A DNA stretch of 64,000 nt. Source: Fischerella sp. PCC 9605 (lineage in GTDB: Bacteria > Cyanobacteriota > Cyanobacteriia > Cyanobacteriales > Nostocaceae). The position numbers and the translations under genes are program-made. The notes under the pieces were generated by a model that searched no databases, was not told the DNA's origin, and saw only the letters and a program-made list of their open reading frames with translations. Every line of letters starts with the position of its first letter. Within the stretch, counting starts at the first letter, position 1. Of this stretch, positions 19,904-30,000 are shown one piece after another. Where the stretch lies: contig NZ_KI912150.1 of assembly GCF_000517105.1 (NCBI RefSeq), positions 250,096 to 314,095 of the forward strand, written 5' to 3'.

Positions 19904-20592
19904 CTAAAACTTGATAGATTTTTCCCGCTCTTGCATTTGGTGTTGGGTTTCAGTATTAATTTGATTAGTTTCTATAGCCCACATTAAAGCTGGCTCCCCT
20001 AAAGGAAATTGATACTTTTGAGTATCCCAGACATGCCAAGTTTTGCCGTGGGTAGTTCGTAGTTTATCCATGAGTGCTTGATGTGCTGGATCGGGAATAC
20101 CTGGCGCAATTAGTATTCCACTCTCTACCTCACTAGTATGAGGATGCCAATATTGTTTTTCGTTTTCAGATAAATTTTGGTATACCCGATCTGAAACTAC
20201 ATATTCAATCCCAATCAAATGCGAATTTGCCGTATTGCCATCGTAAATAGCACATTGAGTAAATTCTTCGTTCAGGTTTTGGCAATAGTGGCTTACCCGC
20301 ATTTGATGCTGGCTTTCTCCAGGAAGATGAGCCTCTCTTTTGTAGTTGTGGAAACCATCTAGATAAGTTTGTAACTGATTGATAGGTGTGGTATCTTGCA
20401 GCAACCTAGCTCCAGTTTCTAGCGCTTAGTTTTGATAGACTTACTTGTTGGCTCTACAAGCGGTGGATTGCGATCAAATGAACTGTTAGTATCAGCTTTG
20501 GCAGTTGCCCATCCTCCTAAGCTCAAGACGAGAATGGCAAACACAGTTAGCAAAAACCTAAAGAGTTGACTATGTTTTGACCAAACAATCAT
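19904..20592 (-). pseudogene. DUF1264 (OBAP-like) gene broken by a frameshift
   Basis: Two frames join into one protein. The first starts at ATG 20592 with a signal peptide (LLTVFAILVLSLGGWATAKA) and stops at TAG 20419-20421. The second, open down to 19904, begins ALETGARLLQDTTPINQLQ and carries the DUF1264 body (GFHNYKREAHLPGESQHQM, QCAIYDGNTANSHLIGIEYV). A one-base loss near 20425 explains the break: adding one base restores KTKALETGA. DUF1264 proteins include plant oil-body-associated proteins; the role in cyanobacteria is unknown. A sequencing error would look the same. Confidence 0.75.
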
Positions 20593-20612
20593 AAGTTTAA
20601 GAAAAATTCGAT

Positions 20613-20858
20613 TTAAGTAGTAACTGAGCGCATAGAAAAACCTGATTGTGCAAACTTTTTGAGTTGCTCTTTTAATTTAGTCGGAAGGCGATTGAAAGCT
20701 CTACCTTGCCATCCTTTTGTTCTTTGATATTCCATGTGTCCACAGTATTTGTCTCCTTTATGAATGTGCCAACCCCAGTTGGCTGGAATTACTTCATATC
20801 CACTCAGAGTTTGAGTCAAGTAAAGCGTAATTTGCTCAAGATTATGTTGAGGTTTCAT
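20613..20858 (-). CDS. Small hypothetical protein, 81 aa
   Basis: A soluble, basic small protein without a recognised domain. It starts with ATG (MKPQHNLEQITLYL) and has a Trp/His-rich middle (PANWGWHIHKGDKYCGH) followed by a basic stretch ending in SMRSVTT. It lies just upstream of the broken DUF1264 gene on the same strand. Codon use looks natural, and the aromatic-rich core suggests a folded small domain. Not an overlap product of another gene. Confidence 0.55.
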   Translation of the reverse strand: MKPQHNLEQITLYLTQTLSGYEVIPANWGWHIHKGDKYCGHMEYQRTKGWQGRAFNRLPTKLKEQLKKFAQSGFSMRSVTT

Positions 20859-21216
20859 AGCGTTTTAGAATTAACACAGGAATTTTTGTTTACTAATCAA
20901 TATTCTCCTGATGAAGAGATACTCAGCACCTTTCTTTGGAATTATTTCGTTACTGACTTAGGAGAGATTAACTAACAAGTTTTCTCACTCTATCCAAATA
21001 CTGAGATAATATTAATAGTAATCCTGCCAAAAGATAGAAGCCAAGATTGTATTAAAAAAATATACTTGATCTGACTTGAAGCTATGACAAAAATTCTATT
21101 TTAAAAATCAACCACAGATGTATTATCTATTGGCTATTGATGATTGAGTACTGGGTATTGGGAGAAGATTCTTCTCCTAACCTACCTAGTCCCCAATCAC
21201 CAGTCCCCATTCCCTT
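20859..21216. other. Gap without a recognised gene
   Basis: AT-rich sequence between two minus-strand genes; I see no gene, RNA or clear repeat. The upstream part must carry the promoter for the 81-residue gene. Confidence 0.5.
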
Positions 21217-21954
21217 CTACATTGTAGGTATTTGTTGCATATTCGCTTTTACAAAAAGTATCAGATTGCCCTTTTGCGCTTCCATATGGATGATCCGCAA
21301 CCGAGTATCATCAAACTCCAAATATGGCAAATTTGCTAATTCTTTTACCTTATTCATTAATGTCACCATAATATCTAAGGAAATGCCCTTTCCCTGGGTA
21401 CAGTTGAAACTTTCTATCAGAATGGGTTGGTGCATTGTACGTGGGCTAACTACTGCTGTAAAACCTAGTTGCTTATTATTACCTTTTTCGTGTATCAGCA
21501 CTGTTCCATCAAATTGAAGTTTGCCATCACCAGGTAAATAAATTTGGATTTTTTGTGGTAGCAAGCTGACAATTACGCCATCTACATTTAAATTAAAGCG
21601 TTGTATCTTGCTACGAATAAAGTCTGATGTCAAGGCGCGGTTTATATCTGCTTCAGTGAGTACTATACGAGCAGTAGTATTTACGGGTTGATTGAGTTCA
21701 ATTTGACCGAAAATCGCACTGAGAGGATTAATAGCAATGTGATCTGTTTGTACCTTTATTTCTTGCACGCGAATGTTTTGCAGTTCCAATCCCTCTCCAG
21801 TCAAAGAAACAGCATCTGCTTGTCCTTGAATGACTTTTAGCAAATCTGTTTGCACATCTACGTCTATTTTTTCTGCTTCATCTAACTGATGAGATATGCT
21901 GTTCTCTGCAACTTGGGATAGTAAATTCTCTTCTATTTTTCGCTCTTGTGACAT
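21217..21954 (-). CDS. DUF2993 (LmeA-like) protein
   Basis: A 245-residue protein of the DUF2993/LmeA family, whose actinobacterial member binds phospholipids; cyanobacterial members are uncharacterised. Features are the start MSQERKIEENLLSQVAENSIS, strand-rich segments such as LQNIRVQEIKVQTDHIAINP, the ARIVLTEADINRALTS motif typical of the family, and a basic-hydrophobic C-terminus. No signal peptide is seen. It appears monocistronic. Start ATG at 21954 gives the normal length. Confidence 0.85.
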   Translation of the reverse strand: MSQERKIEENLLSQVAENSISHQLDEAEKIDVDVQTDLLKVIQGQADAVSLTGEGLELQNIRVQEIKVQTDHIAINPLSAIFGQIELNQPVNTTARIVLTEADINRALTSDFIRSKIQRFNLNVDGVIVSLLPQKIQIYLPGDGKLQFDGTVLIHEKGNNKQLGFTAVVSPRTMHQPILIESFNCTQGKGISLDIMVTLMNKVKELANLPYLEFDDTRLRIIHMEAQKGNLILFVKANMQQIPTM

Positions 21955-22119
21955 GAGTTTAAGTCTCCTAGAATCTTCTGCTTAATTGAAACGCTGATGA
22001 CTCAGGAGTGTATCTGCATTAGGTTATATTGTGAGTTCTTCCTTTGTATGAATGCAAAAGTGGAAAACACGGTGATGCTGAGACTTTTTTCAGTATATTC
22101 CCTGTGTTGTTTTATCTGT

Positions 22120-22680
22120 TCATTTCCTATTTAAAGCGCGATACTCCCAAGGAGGGGTGAATTTAGAATCACTCCAAATACCCCGTCGTTGTTGCTTTGC
22201 TTGTACTTCAGCTTGTTGAATGATTTCTTTGCTGGGACACTTATTTAAATAAGGACGATAAACCAGCGCCAACCCTTCACGCGCTAACACTTCCTGGATA
22301 AACGTACCATTTCGTAACCGCACTTCTGCAACTTTGCGTCCATAGCGATCGCTATCTGTGATAGTTAAAGTGACGCGATCGCCAGCTTGTTTGACTAACT
22401 CCTGCACTCTTTCTTGTGCTTTTGCACCCCAAGTAAACTGATTGCGATCGCTAGCTGCTTTACTTTCTCTTTCTCTTTTGGAATGGGGTATTTCTGGTGC
22501 ATCCACACAGGCGAAACGCACAGTGAATTCATCACCTTTTGGATCTTTCACCTTGAGAGTATCGCCATCGCTGACTCGTTCAACTAAATCGCCAGAAGGA
22601 AAAAGGCGATCGCATCCCATCAGCCCAAAAATCAGGATAGCAGCACAAAGCCAAAGTAAAGCTTGTTTAGTTATTTTCAC
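22120..22680 (-). CDS. Thermonuclease-family (SNase) lipoprotein
   Basis: A 186-residue secreted nuclease of the staphylococcal nuclease family. The N-terminus is a signal peptide with lipobox LMGC (Cys about 23), so it is likely a membrane-anchored lipoprotein. Catalytic elements are VSDGDTLKV, RFACVDAPE (Arg and Asp of the active site) and DRYGRKVAEV. It ends with PPWEYRALNRK. Complete and intact. It probably degrades extracellular DNA or RNA for nutrients or defence. Confidence 0.92.
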   Translation of the reverse strand: MKITKQALLWLCAAILIFGLMGCDRLFPSGDLVERVSDGDTLKVKDPKGDEFTVRFACVDAPEIPHSKRERESKAASDRNQFTWGAKAQERVQELVKQAGDRVTLTITDSDRYGRKVAEVRLRNGTFIQEVLAREGLALVYRPYLNKCPSKEIIQQAEVQAKQQRRGIWSDSKFTPPWEYRALNRK

Positions 22681-23605
22681 AACCCTAAATCACTATATTT
22701 TCTGATGAATGATAATAGCAAATTACAAATCTTTATCTGTAAAGCAAGTTAACACAGTGTAACCACTGTTGTCATTCTCTATATTCAGTAGTTTTTATGA
22801 CTATATTTTTAAAAAATATACTTAATTCAACTTGACTGTGAGCATCTTGCACGCCTATGTAACAGCCACCAGGCAAGCCCACCACCCTCGTTACCAGGTT
22901 CAACCTGGTAACGAGAACATGAGAACTAGAGCCAAAGGCTCTACCAATCGTAGAGCGTAGCCCTTCCCGCAGGGTATGGTGCAAGATATCAGATATCTAA
23001 GTTACATGCGCGATAGCTTACCATGCATCGATTCCAATCTCAGGCAAAATCGTTTGTACCGTTATAACTAGTCTATTCTGAAAAGAAATTTTTATCGGTG
23101 GTGCTGAAGTACTAGTTCACGATCCACTAAACTTCACTATGAATTCTCATGTGGATAAGCTAAATGTCCATAATTTTTTATTAGTTACTTCAAACTTCAG
23201 AATCACTTATATTTATCAAATTATTATGATTTCTACTATTAGGTAAATTAATTATAAACTTTTGTAACCTAAATAACATTTTATAGGAGAGTCAATACCC
23301 TAAAATCGATAATCCTAACAGTCTATTCCTAGTGAAATCCTGCCGGAGAAAGAGAAAACCCCCGCTTTTGCACGCAAAATTACACCTATAGGTACTGTTG
23401 ATTTCCAGAGTTAACAAATTACATTCGAGATAGGAATAGGATATGTCCAATATTAGGAATTAATAATTGCAAAAGTGAATTCTTAAGATTTTATTTGTTA
23501 TTTTGTACTTAACGGAACAATTCTTAGTGATTCAGTACGTTTCAATAGCAATAGTACAAAAATACAAAAATGCAAATCATCCAGGAATTGGAGGGGAAAT
23601 TTATC
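22681..23605. other. Long intergenic stretch with a palindrome
   Basis: No credible gene. A 29-base palindrome (14-base arms around one base, built from CTCGTTACCAGG and its complement) lies at 22887-22915, followed by a short AGAGCCAAAGGCTCT palindrome at about 22927-22941 and GTAGCCCTTCCCGCAGGG. These are typical cyanobacterial dispersed repeats. The rest is AT-rich and holds the leader of the next gene. Confidence 0.6.
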
Positions 23606-23965
23606 ATGCTAGGAACCAACAATCAACAAATTGTCTACTCAGCTTTTATTAACCCCACTATAGAAAATCATCAAGTAGGAAGTAAAAATCTACTAATTAG
23701 AGCTAAAGATGAATTGTTAGAACCATTGCGTCAATGGTTGGATTCATTAGAAATTCAAAATCGTAAATTGGCAAAATTTATTGCCAAACTGATTCCCGCT
23801 CAGTGTCCTTTTGAGCGGGATATTATTTTATTTGGTCGTAAAGTTGCCCATATACCCCCTATGTGCAAGTTAAATCCGTTTTACGATCAATTTGTAGGCT
23901 TGCGTTTTCGTGCTTTGTGTTATTTAGTAGATCAGTGTGGTGAAGACATCCAGTCTTACTGTTGA
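23606..23965 (+). CDS. Mo-dependent nitrogenase C-terminal-domain-like protein
   Basis: A 119-residue protein matching the cyanobacterial family with a domain named after Mo-dependent nitrogenase C-terminus. The C-terminal half has conserved PFERDIILFGRKVAHIPPM, CKLNPFYDQFVGLRFRAL and CGEDIQSYC. The ATG at 23606 is chosen over 23570 because GGAGGGG lies 10 bases before it. Function is not established; family members are widespread in cyanobacteria that fix nitrogen. Its 3' end lies near the following cupin gene, possibly on the same transcript. Confidence 0.8.
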   Translation: MLGTNNQQIVYSAFINPTIENHQVGSKNLLIRAKDELLEPLRQWLDSLEIQNRKLAKFIAKLIPAQCPFERDIILFGRKVAHIPPMCKLNPFYDQFVGLRFRALCYLVDQCGEDIQSYC

Positions 23966-23987
23966 ACAGATTATGAGAACGCGGAGC

Positions 23988-24260
23988 ATGGAAATTAAAG
24001 TTGAGCGTCAACCCAGTCAAGAACGCCTTAACCAATTAGGTGTGTCTAAATGGGGAATTTGGCAAAAAGAAGTCTCTAAATTTCCTTGGACGTATGACAG
24101 TCAAGAAACTTGCTACTTTTTAGAAGGTGATGTTATTGTTACTCCCGATGGCGGACAACCAGTGCAAATGGGCAAAGGCGATTTAGTGACTTTTCCTGCT
24201 GGTATGTCCTGCACATGGGAAATTAGAAGTGACGTAAAGAAACATTATTATTTTGGTTAG
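23988..24260 (+). CDS. Small cupin-fold protein (DUF861/cupin_3 type)
   Basis: A 90-residue single-cupin protein. The sequence begins MEIKVERQPSQERLNQLG and has the two cupin motifs around TCYFLEGDVIVTPDGG and GKGDLVTFPAG, followed by CTWEI. The ATG at 23988 is favoured because homologues begin MEIK; in-frame starts at 23973 and 23937 lie farther upstream, the latter overlapping the preceding gene. It starts 22 bases after the previous stop. Family members bind metals or small molecules; specific function is unknown. STRR repeats begin at its stop codon. Confidence 0.85.
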   Translation: MEIKVERQPSQERLNQLGVSKWGIWQKEVSKFPWTYDSQETCYFLEGDVIVTPDGGQPVQMGKGDLVTFPAGMSCTWEIRSDVKKHYYFG

Positions 24261-24330
24261 TAGTTAGTAGTTAGTAGTTAGTGGTTAGTGGTTAGTGGTT
24301 ATTCTCCCCATCTCCCTATCTCCCCACTCT
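24258..24330. repeat. STRR TAGTTAG/TGGTTAG and CTCCCCATCTCC tract
   Basis: Heptamer-type repeats directly after the cupin gene. From 24331 to 24484 only AT-rich sequence is present, presumably the promoter of the creatininase-family gene. Confidence 0.8.
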
Positions 24331-24484
24331 TGACTTATGTAGATTTAATTTAGAAATTAGTCTTCCTCTTTTCTAGAATAAGTAGATATTATACGTTTCC
24401 TGAATAAATATTCAATCTGATTTAGTATTTGTAAAGTAGTACAAATCCACGCTCTCAAATTGCTTGATAAGGAAGCTAGCGAAA

Positions 24485-25231
24485 ATGTTATTGCATTTGA
24501 GTACTTGGCAGGAAGTGGAAGCATATCTGCAAAAATCTCAAGGTATCATCCTTCCAATAGGTTCTACAGAACAACATGGGCCAACGGGGTTAATTGGCAC
24601 TGATGCGATTTGTGCAGAAGCGATCGCTCGTGGTGTGGGTGAAACAACCGAAGCAATGGTTGCTCCTACAATTAATGTAGGCATGGCGCTTCACCATACT
24701 GCTTTTCCCGGCACTATTAGTCTGCGTCCCAGCACGATGATTCAAGTAGTGCGAGACTACGTTACCTGTTTAGCTAAAGCGGGCTTTACCAAGTTCTACT
24801 TTATTAACGGACACGGCGGCAACATCGCCACCCTTAAGGCCGCTTTCTCGGAAACTTACGCACACTTGGAAGATTTGCAGATTTACAATGCCCAAAAAGT
24901 GCAATGCCAAATTGCTAACTGGTTTATGTGCGGTTCAGTGTTCAAGCTAGCAAAAGAATTATACGGCAACCAAGAAGGCTCTCATGCAACGCCAAGTGAA
25001 GTAGCTGTAACTCAATATGTTTATCCAGAGGCGATTAAGCAAGCCCCCCTGTCTCCAGAAGTTGGCAGCGGACATAGAATTTATGGTGCAAAAAACTTTC
25101 GCCAACACTACCCGGATGGTAGGATGGGTTCAAATCCCGCTTTGGCAACACCGGAACACGGCAAGCAGTTTTATGAGTTAGCGGTAAAAGAACTGAGTCA
25201 TGGGTATTTAGAGTTTTTAAGTGCGGAATAA
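24485..25231 (+). CDS. Creatininase-family metal-dependent amidohydrolase
   Basis: A 248-residue member of the creatininase/MftE-like family, which hydrolyse cyclic amides or formamides using two metal ions. Metal-binding motifs are GSTEQHGPTG, GTDA, FINGHGGN (His/Asn cluster) and a later Glu in GNQEGSHATPSE. The ATG at 24485 gives MLLHLSTWQEVEAYL, the usual N-terminus; an earlier start at 24464 adds seven atypical residues. It stands alone. The substrate is not clear from the sequence. Confidence 0.9.
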   Translation: MLLHLSTWQEVEAYLQKSQGIILPIGSTEQHGPTGLIGTDAICAEAIARGVGETTEAMVAPTINVGMALHHTAFPGTISLRPSTMIQVVRDYVTCLAKAGFTKFYFINGHGGNIATLKAAFSETYAHLEDLQIYNAQKVQCQIANWFMCGSVFKLAKELYGNQEGSHATPSEVAVTQYVYPEAIKQAPLSPEVGSGHRIYGAKNFRQHYPDGRMGSNPALATPEHGKQFYELAVKELSHGYLEFLSAE

Positions 25232-25310
25232 TTCTCAGTGATGGGATTGAGTGCAAGCCTCCAAAGGGAGGATCTACTGCGCTAAGGCGTGTTTTCAAAC
25301 TATAACCACA

Positions 25311-25523
25311 CTATAACCACAATAGAATGGAGGCGATCGCTATCTTGCCTTGAATGTTCTGCAAGCGAACTTCTTCACTCAAAGTTTCTGTGCCAATGGT
25401 TTTGAACTTTTCTTCAATGCGATCGTCAATTTTCGGGTCGATCCGGCTGAGGACAAAACTGGCAACCGAAGCAATTTTGTCAATCTGTTGACCTTTGCCT
25501 TTTGATAGAGTTTGCGAAAAATG
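25311..25523 (-). pseudogene. Fragment of a type 2 transaldolase
   Basis: A 70-codon open frame downstream of gap on the same strand reads as the conserved core of actinobacterial/cyanobacterial transaldolase: IDKIASVASFVLSRIDPKID then IQGKIAIAS. The usual continuation (ANARLAY) is lost and the frame ends in LLWL and a stop. No N-terminal part is seen. It is therefore a remnant of a tal gene that once followed gap. Confidence 0.6.
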
Positions 25524-25548
25524 CTAATTCTTCACAATTGTTCTTGGT

Positions 25549-26634
25549 TTAGACTCGATGATCTTTGATCGGAGAGAGTAGGGGCAATTGATGCCGCCCA
25601 AGAGGTTTGCCTCTTAAAGAATCTTCGTCGCTTTTAGCGCGGAGAGTTGTCAAATGCACTGCTTCTTTCACCATCTGGCTGGCGTAGCCCCATTCATTGT
25701 CGTACCAGCTCATTACCTTCACCAAGTCCCCATCGACCACTTGGGTCATGCTCAAATCGACGATCGAGGCATGAGCATCTTGAATAATATCAGAGGAAAC
25801 AATTTCATCCTCACAGACCGTTAACACGTTCTGATATTTCTCACTTTCAGATTCTTCGCGAAAGATCGAATTAATCTCTTCAACAGTTGTTGGTTTCTCA
25901 GTCACAAATACAATGTCAGCGATCGAACCCACTGGAATCGGTGCTCGGACTGCTACTCCATCAAACTTATCTTTGTGCTGAGTCAAAACTTTGGTTGTGG
26001 CAGTGGCGGCTCCGGTAGTCGTTGGCACTAAGTTTGCTGCTCCCGCTCTGCCCCGTCTGAATTTCTTGCTGGGACCATCTACAATCTCTTGAGACGACGT
26101 ATAAGCATGAACCGTCGTCATGATGGCTTTTTTCACCCCAATTCTGCGGCTGATGATTTCAACCACAGGAGTAACGCAATTGGTGGTGCAGCTAGCACAG
26201 GAGATAATTTGCTCAGATTCGGGTGCATGATTCACCCCCGGAACAACCGTTACCACGTCTTCACTCTTGGCAGTAGTCGATAAAATCGCTCGTTTTGCTC
26301 CAGCCTGAATATGTTTCTCTAAATCCTCTTTTTTCGTGAAATGTCCTGTGCATTCAAACACAATATCAACATTTAGCTCACCCCAGGGCAATTGAGCTGG
26401 ATCTTTTTCATTAAACACCCGATAGGATTTGCCATCAATAATGATGCGATCGCTTGTGTTCTCAACTCGTTTATCGTATTTACCGTAAACCGTGTCATAC
26501 TTGAGCAAATACGCCAGATTATCCGCAGATACGAGATCGTTAACAGCAACCACGCTCAATTCTGGAGTATCAAGCGCGATTTTAAAAACAGCTCTGCCAA
26601 TTCTTCCTAGTCCGTTAATTGCTATGTTTGCCAT
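25549..26634 (-). CDS. gap: Class I glyceraldehyde-3-phosphate dehydrogenase
   Basis: GAPDH interconverts glyceraldehyde-3-phosphate and 1,3-bisphosphoglycerate. The NAD-binding loop is INGLGRIGR; D33 (VND) in place of a smaller residue points to NAD preference, thus a glycolytic role. The catalytic Cys is C149 in SCASCTTNC. AAGGAG precedes the ATG at 26634. The protein is 361 residues, about 25 longer than usual, with an odd C-terminal tail rich in Leu/Pro after LTTLRA. A DUF1816 remnant lies upstream and a transaldolase remnant downstream, so the surroundings have been rearranged. Confidence 0.93.
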   Translation of the reverse strand: MANIAINGLGRIGRAVFKIALDTPELSVVAVNDLVSADNLAYLLKYDTVYGKYDKRVENTSDRIIIDGKSYRVFNEKDPAQLPWGELNVDIVFECTGHFTKKEDLEKHIQAGAKRAILSTTAKSEDVVTVVPGVNHAPESEQIISCASCTTNCVTPVVEIISRRIGVKKAIMTTVHAYTSSQEIVDGPSKKFRRGRAGAANLVPTTTGAATATTKVLTQHKDKFDGVAVRAPIPVGSIADIVFVTEKPTTVEEINSIFREESESEKYQNVLTVCEDEIVSSDIIQDAHASIVDLSMTQVVDGDLVKVMSWYDNEWGYASQMVKEAVHLTTLRAKSDEDSLRGKPLGRHQLPLLSPIKDHRV

Positions 26635-26726
26635 TGTTCTCCTTCTGTTGTTTAATCTATTTCTGAGACTGATTAATTTGTGTTAATTTGCAAAAGCTTT
26701 AAAATACAGAATCAATTCGGTTCAAT

Positions 26727-26903
26727 TTAAAGGCACTGATGAGAGTTAAGGATGGCTTCTAGAGGGCTTTGAAAAGGACCAAAATAATACACGCAACGAG
26801 GTTCAGCCGCGATTGTCTCTACCCACCAATCTTTATTGCCGACTCGTGTGAAACTGCGTGTAAAGCTGGCAATGATTCCCTTGACAAAGTTAAGCAACTT
26901 CAT
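26727..26903 (-). CDS. DUF1816 protein, C-terminally shortened
   Basis: A 58-residue protein with the DUF1816 core DWWVETIAAEPRCVYYFGPF. The family usually continues about 30 residues past FQSPLEAI; here the frame stops at NSHQCL. The start is ATG 26903, because upstream codons (in-frame to 26933) belong to the Tn3 terminal repeat, which begins at 26905, one base before the ATG. The natural promoter and 5' leader have thus been replaced by the transposon end. It may be non-functional. Confidence 0.65.
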   Translation of the reverse strand: MKLLNFVKGIIASFTRSFTRVGNKDWWVETIAAEPRCVYYFGPFQSPLEAILNSHQCL

Positions 26904-26904
26904 G

Positions 26905-26946
26905 GCATTGAGCCGAGATCCTTGTAAAATCATGCAAGATGGTCTG
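26905..26946. repeat. Left terminal inverted repeat of the Tn3 element
   Basis: 42 bases, perfectly complementary to 34315-34356, starting GCATTGAGCC. It abuts the ATG of the DUF1816 gene. Confidence 0.85.
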
Positions 26947-27036
26947 GGAAGCCCTGCCTTGTCAAGCTTTCAGGCATTCTTTAAAAAATAACGCTACTGA
27001 CTAAGAAAGTAAATTACGGTTGACTATTTAATGAAA

Positions 27037-30000
27037 TTAAGAATTAACTGTCAGGCATGAAAGGTTAGGACGGCTTAGGATTGCCTCAACTGCTATCAAA
27101 GATTTCTTGGGAAGAGAAATTGCAGATTCTAATGGTTGCGGGATGTTTTTGAGATCCACTATGTAATCCCCAAAACGCTTAAGATGTCTGGTAATATAAG
27201 GACTCAAAGCAGCAAGGGTCTTGGGTTTTACTGGGTATCCTTCTGCTGTAAGTGCCTGAATTGCCAAAGTCAAGTCAACTGTATTCTGTAGAATGACAGC
27301 ACTGGCAATCAAATCGAGATACTTTAAGCGCTTTTCCTGCTCAATGGGGTCGTTCTCTGTGATGACACCTTCTTTCCCAAAAAATAACCAATCCAAGAAG
27401 TGATGGTATTTCTCGACAATATTTGTGCAAGCGGTAATCTGCTGTCTCATTCCAACATCAGAGATGTATTGCAACAGGAATATCGTCCGTACTACCTCTC
27501 CCAATGCACAAAAAGCTTGATAAAGACGATTCTTACGGCTACGACCCCCTAGCTTACGGAGTAGCGTAGATGGCATAACTTTACCCGCTTTAATCGACAG
27601 TACAACACGCATCATGTCATGCCAATGGGTTTGAATCAGTTTCCAATTAGCTACCTCTTTAAACAATGGGTCGATGTAGTTGTACACCACATCAACACTT
27701 GGACGAAAGAAACTGTAGTCTTGCCAATTACGGATACGGGGCATCAATTTGATACCAAGAAAATAAGAGAGAGCAAACACTGGTACAGACTGACCTTGAG
27801 TATCTGCGTGCAATGTGTCTGATTGAATATCGGAAGTATTCTTCAGTAGCCCATCCAAAATATACACGGCTTCCCAGACACCGCAGGTGATAAAGTGGGT
27901 AAATAAGGCAATATATGTATCAGAAACATGGTGATAAGCAATACCACCATAGCCTCCGTAGCGGATATGATACTCGCTGTGTAAGTTATTTTCATAAACC
28001 TCAAACTTACTACCATCTGCGGCGGCTCTTTTCCCAGTACCCCACAGAGTTGGCAGATGAAAACGATTGTAGGCGTTAATCATATCCCTCACTGCCGCCT
28101 CCAAATTTTGTACACTGATGTGGCGGCGGTTGGTGTAAGAAATCATGTGAGAGGTAACTACACCTTTGGTATGGCGGGCAGTTTGATTGGGTCCAAGGTT
28201 GCATCCGTAACCAAAGGCAGTGAGGATATAACGTTCGCTTGCGTGCTGCATTTTAGGTTCGTTCCCAGACAGAGGACCAAAATGCTGCGTCCAGTTTAAC
28301 CAGTGCTCAACATTACAAAGAATATCCAAAATACTGCGTTCTGGAATTTTTTGACGGATTGCCTCTTCTAATGCCTCGACTCCTTCAGGGACTGGTGGTG
28401 GTGCAACCCGTTTCAGTACGGGTTCGCCATCAAAGCTAATTGTAACTTGTTTACCGTCTGAACAAATCTGGTCTACGGATTCTGCAACAAGCATTAATTC
28501 GTTACGCAAGTGTTCAACAAAGTCTTCAGGGTTGGAGGGAAAACCAAGTTCGTTACAATACTTCTCAATCATCGGGGTACATTCATCTGCACTTAGCAAC
28601 TGGTCACGGAAATCAGCATAGCTTTCTGAACCGACTACACAAGCATCTCCAGTTTTTAACTCGGTAGCTAGGTAAGAAAAGATGCAAATTTCCAGGTGCT
28701 GTCGCACCAACATCTCGGTATTCTCAATCCGAGTAAAAACCAAAGAACGCCACTGGTTGCTAATAAAACTTAAATCAATATCTACAGGTAAATACTTGGT
28801 ACGTTTGTGTTCGTTTTTTAAGACAAATGCTAAAGCGTTTATCAGTGAATCATCAGCAGACGTTGAGTGAATATCTAATGAGCTGACTAATTCAAACAAT
28901 AGCTTACGATAACGCGAGTAAAAGTGCCACATCAAAGGCAAGTGATTGTTAGTGTTATAAGCAGCAATTTCTTCATATTGCTTCAACAGCAATTCTGGAC
29001 CGCCACGTTCTGCAAATAGAGTTTGTACTTGATGCCCTAAAGTTGCGTGGTCTTCAGTTTCATTTGATACAGTCAACACTTGTGCCAGGAGACTCAGTAA
29101 TTCTTCTGTTTGCTCCAGATGCTTCTCTCGTAATTCTCTCAGTCTAGTTTTGGCGTTATTAATAATCTTTTGTATACGCTTAAGAAACATCTCCACCAAA
29201 TGGTCACGAGTTTTCACCTGTGCCTGATATAACAAACACAACAGCAAGGTACGACGTTTTGGGAGTTTGATGTCTTGAAATTCCGATATATCTAAAGCTA
29301 CCGCTTGGGAAGCCAAATACTTAACTTTGGCAGGAGCAAGTGACGATAGCAATCGTTTTGCATCACCAAAAGTCATCAACTGATTAAACTTTTTCTGCAA
29401 CTGCTGCATATGCGATAAAGATTCACTCAAAGGTGGAGACTTGAGTAAATTAAGGGTAACAGTTGATTCAGTAGTTTTTCCTAATAACAGTCGGTCTAAA
29501 TAATCTTTTTCCTCTGTTGATAATAAGCGCGAAACACGTAAAAATAGTCGATAATTAGTAACGGAACGTACATGACCTACCAAGCGGTCAAGGGTGCTAA
29601 AGGCGGGTAACTCGTATCGTTCCTTAATTAATTCCTCAATAGCAATATTGATTAAGTCAGCAGGATGATCTTTAACTTCTGCTCCTGTAACAACAACTAT
29701 GGCTATCAACTTTTGGGCAACTTTGTCGTAAGGTTTGACCCTCAAGTACGAACGTATTGCCTGTTCATAATTACGACGTTGACGTTCAGAGGGAATTGCC
29801 TTCACCCACTCACGTAATTTTAGACACGAGCGTAAATGTTTGATGACAGCAATCGGTACCTGTTCTGGATGTGGAAAATAACCAAGACGCTGGAATGATT
29901 TCAGCATGACCATAAAACTCAGCAACCCTTCGTGGCTCTTGACACGGGACTTAACAAACTTGATTTCTTCCGGTGTTGGTGTATAAAATTCAGCCAACTC

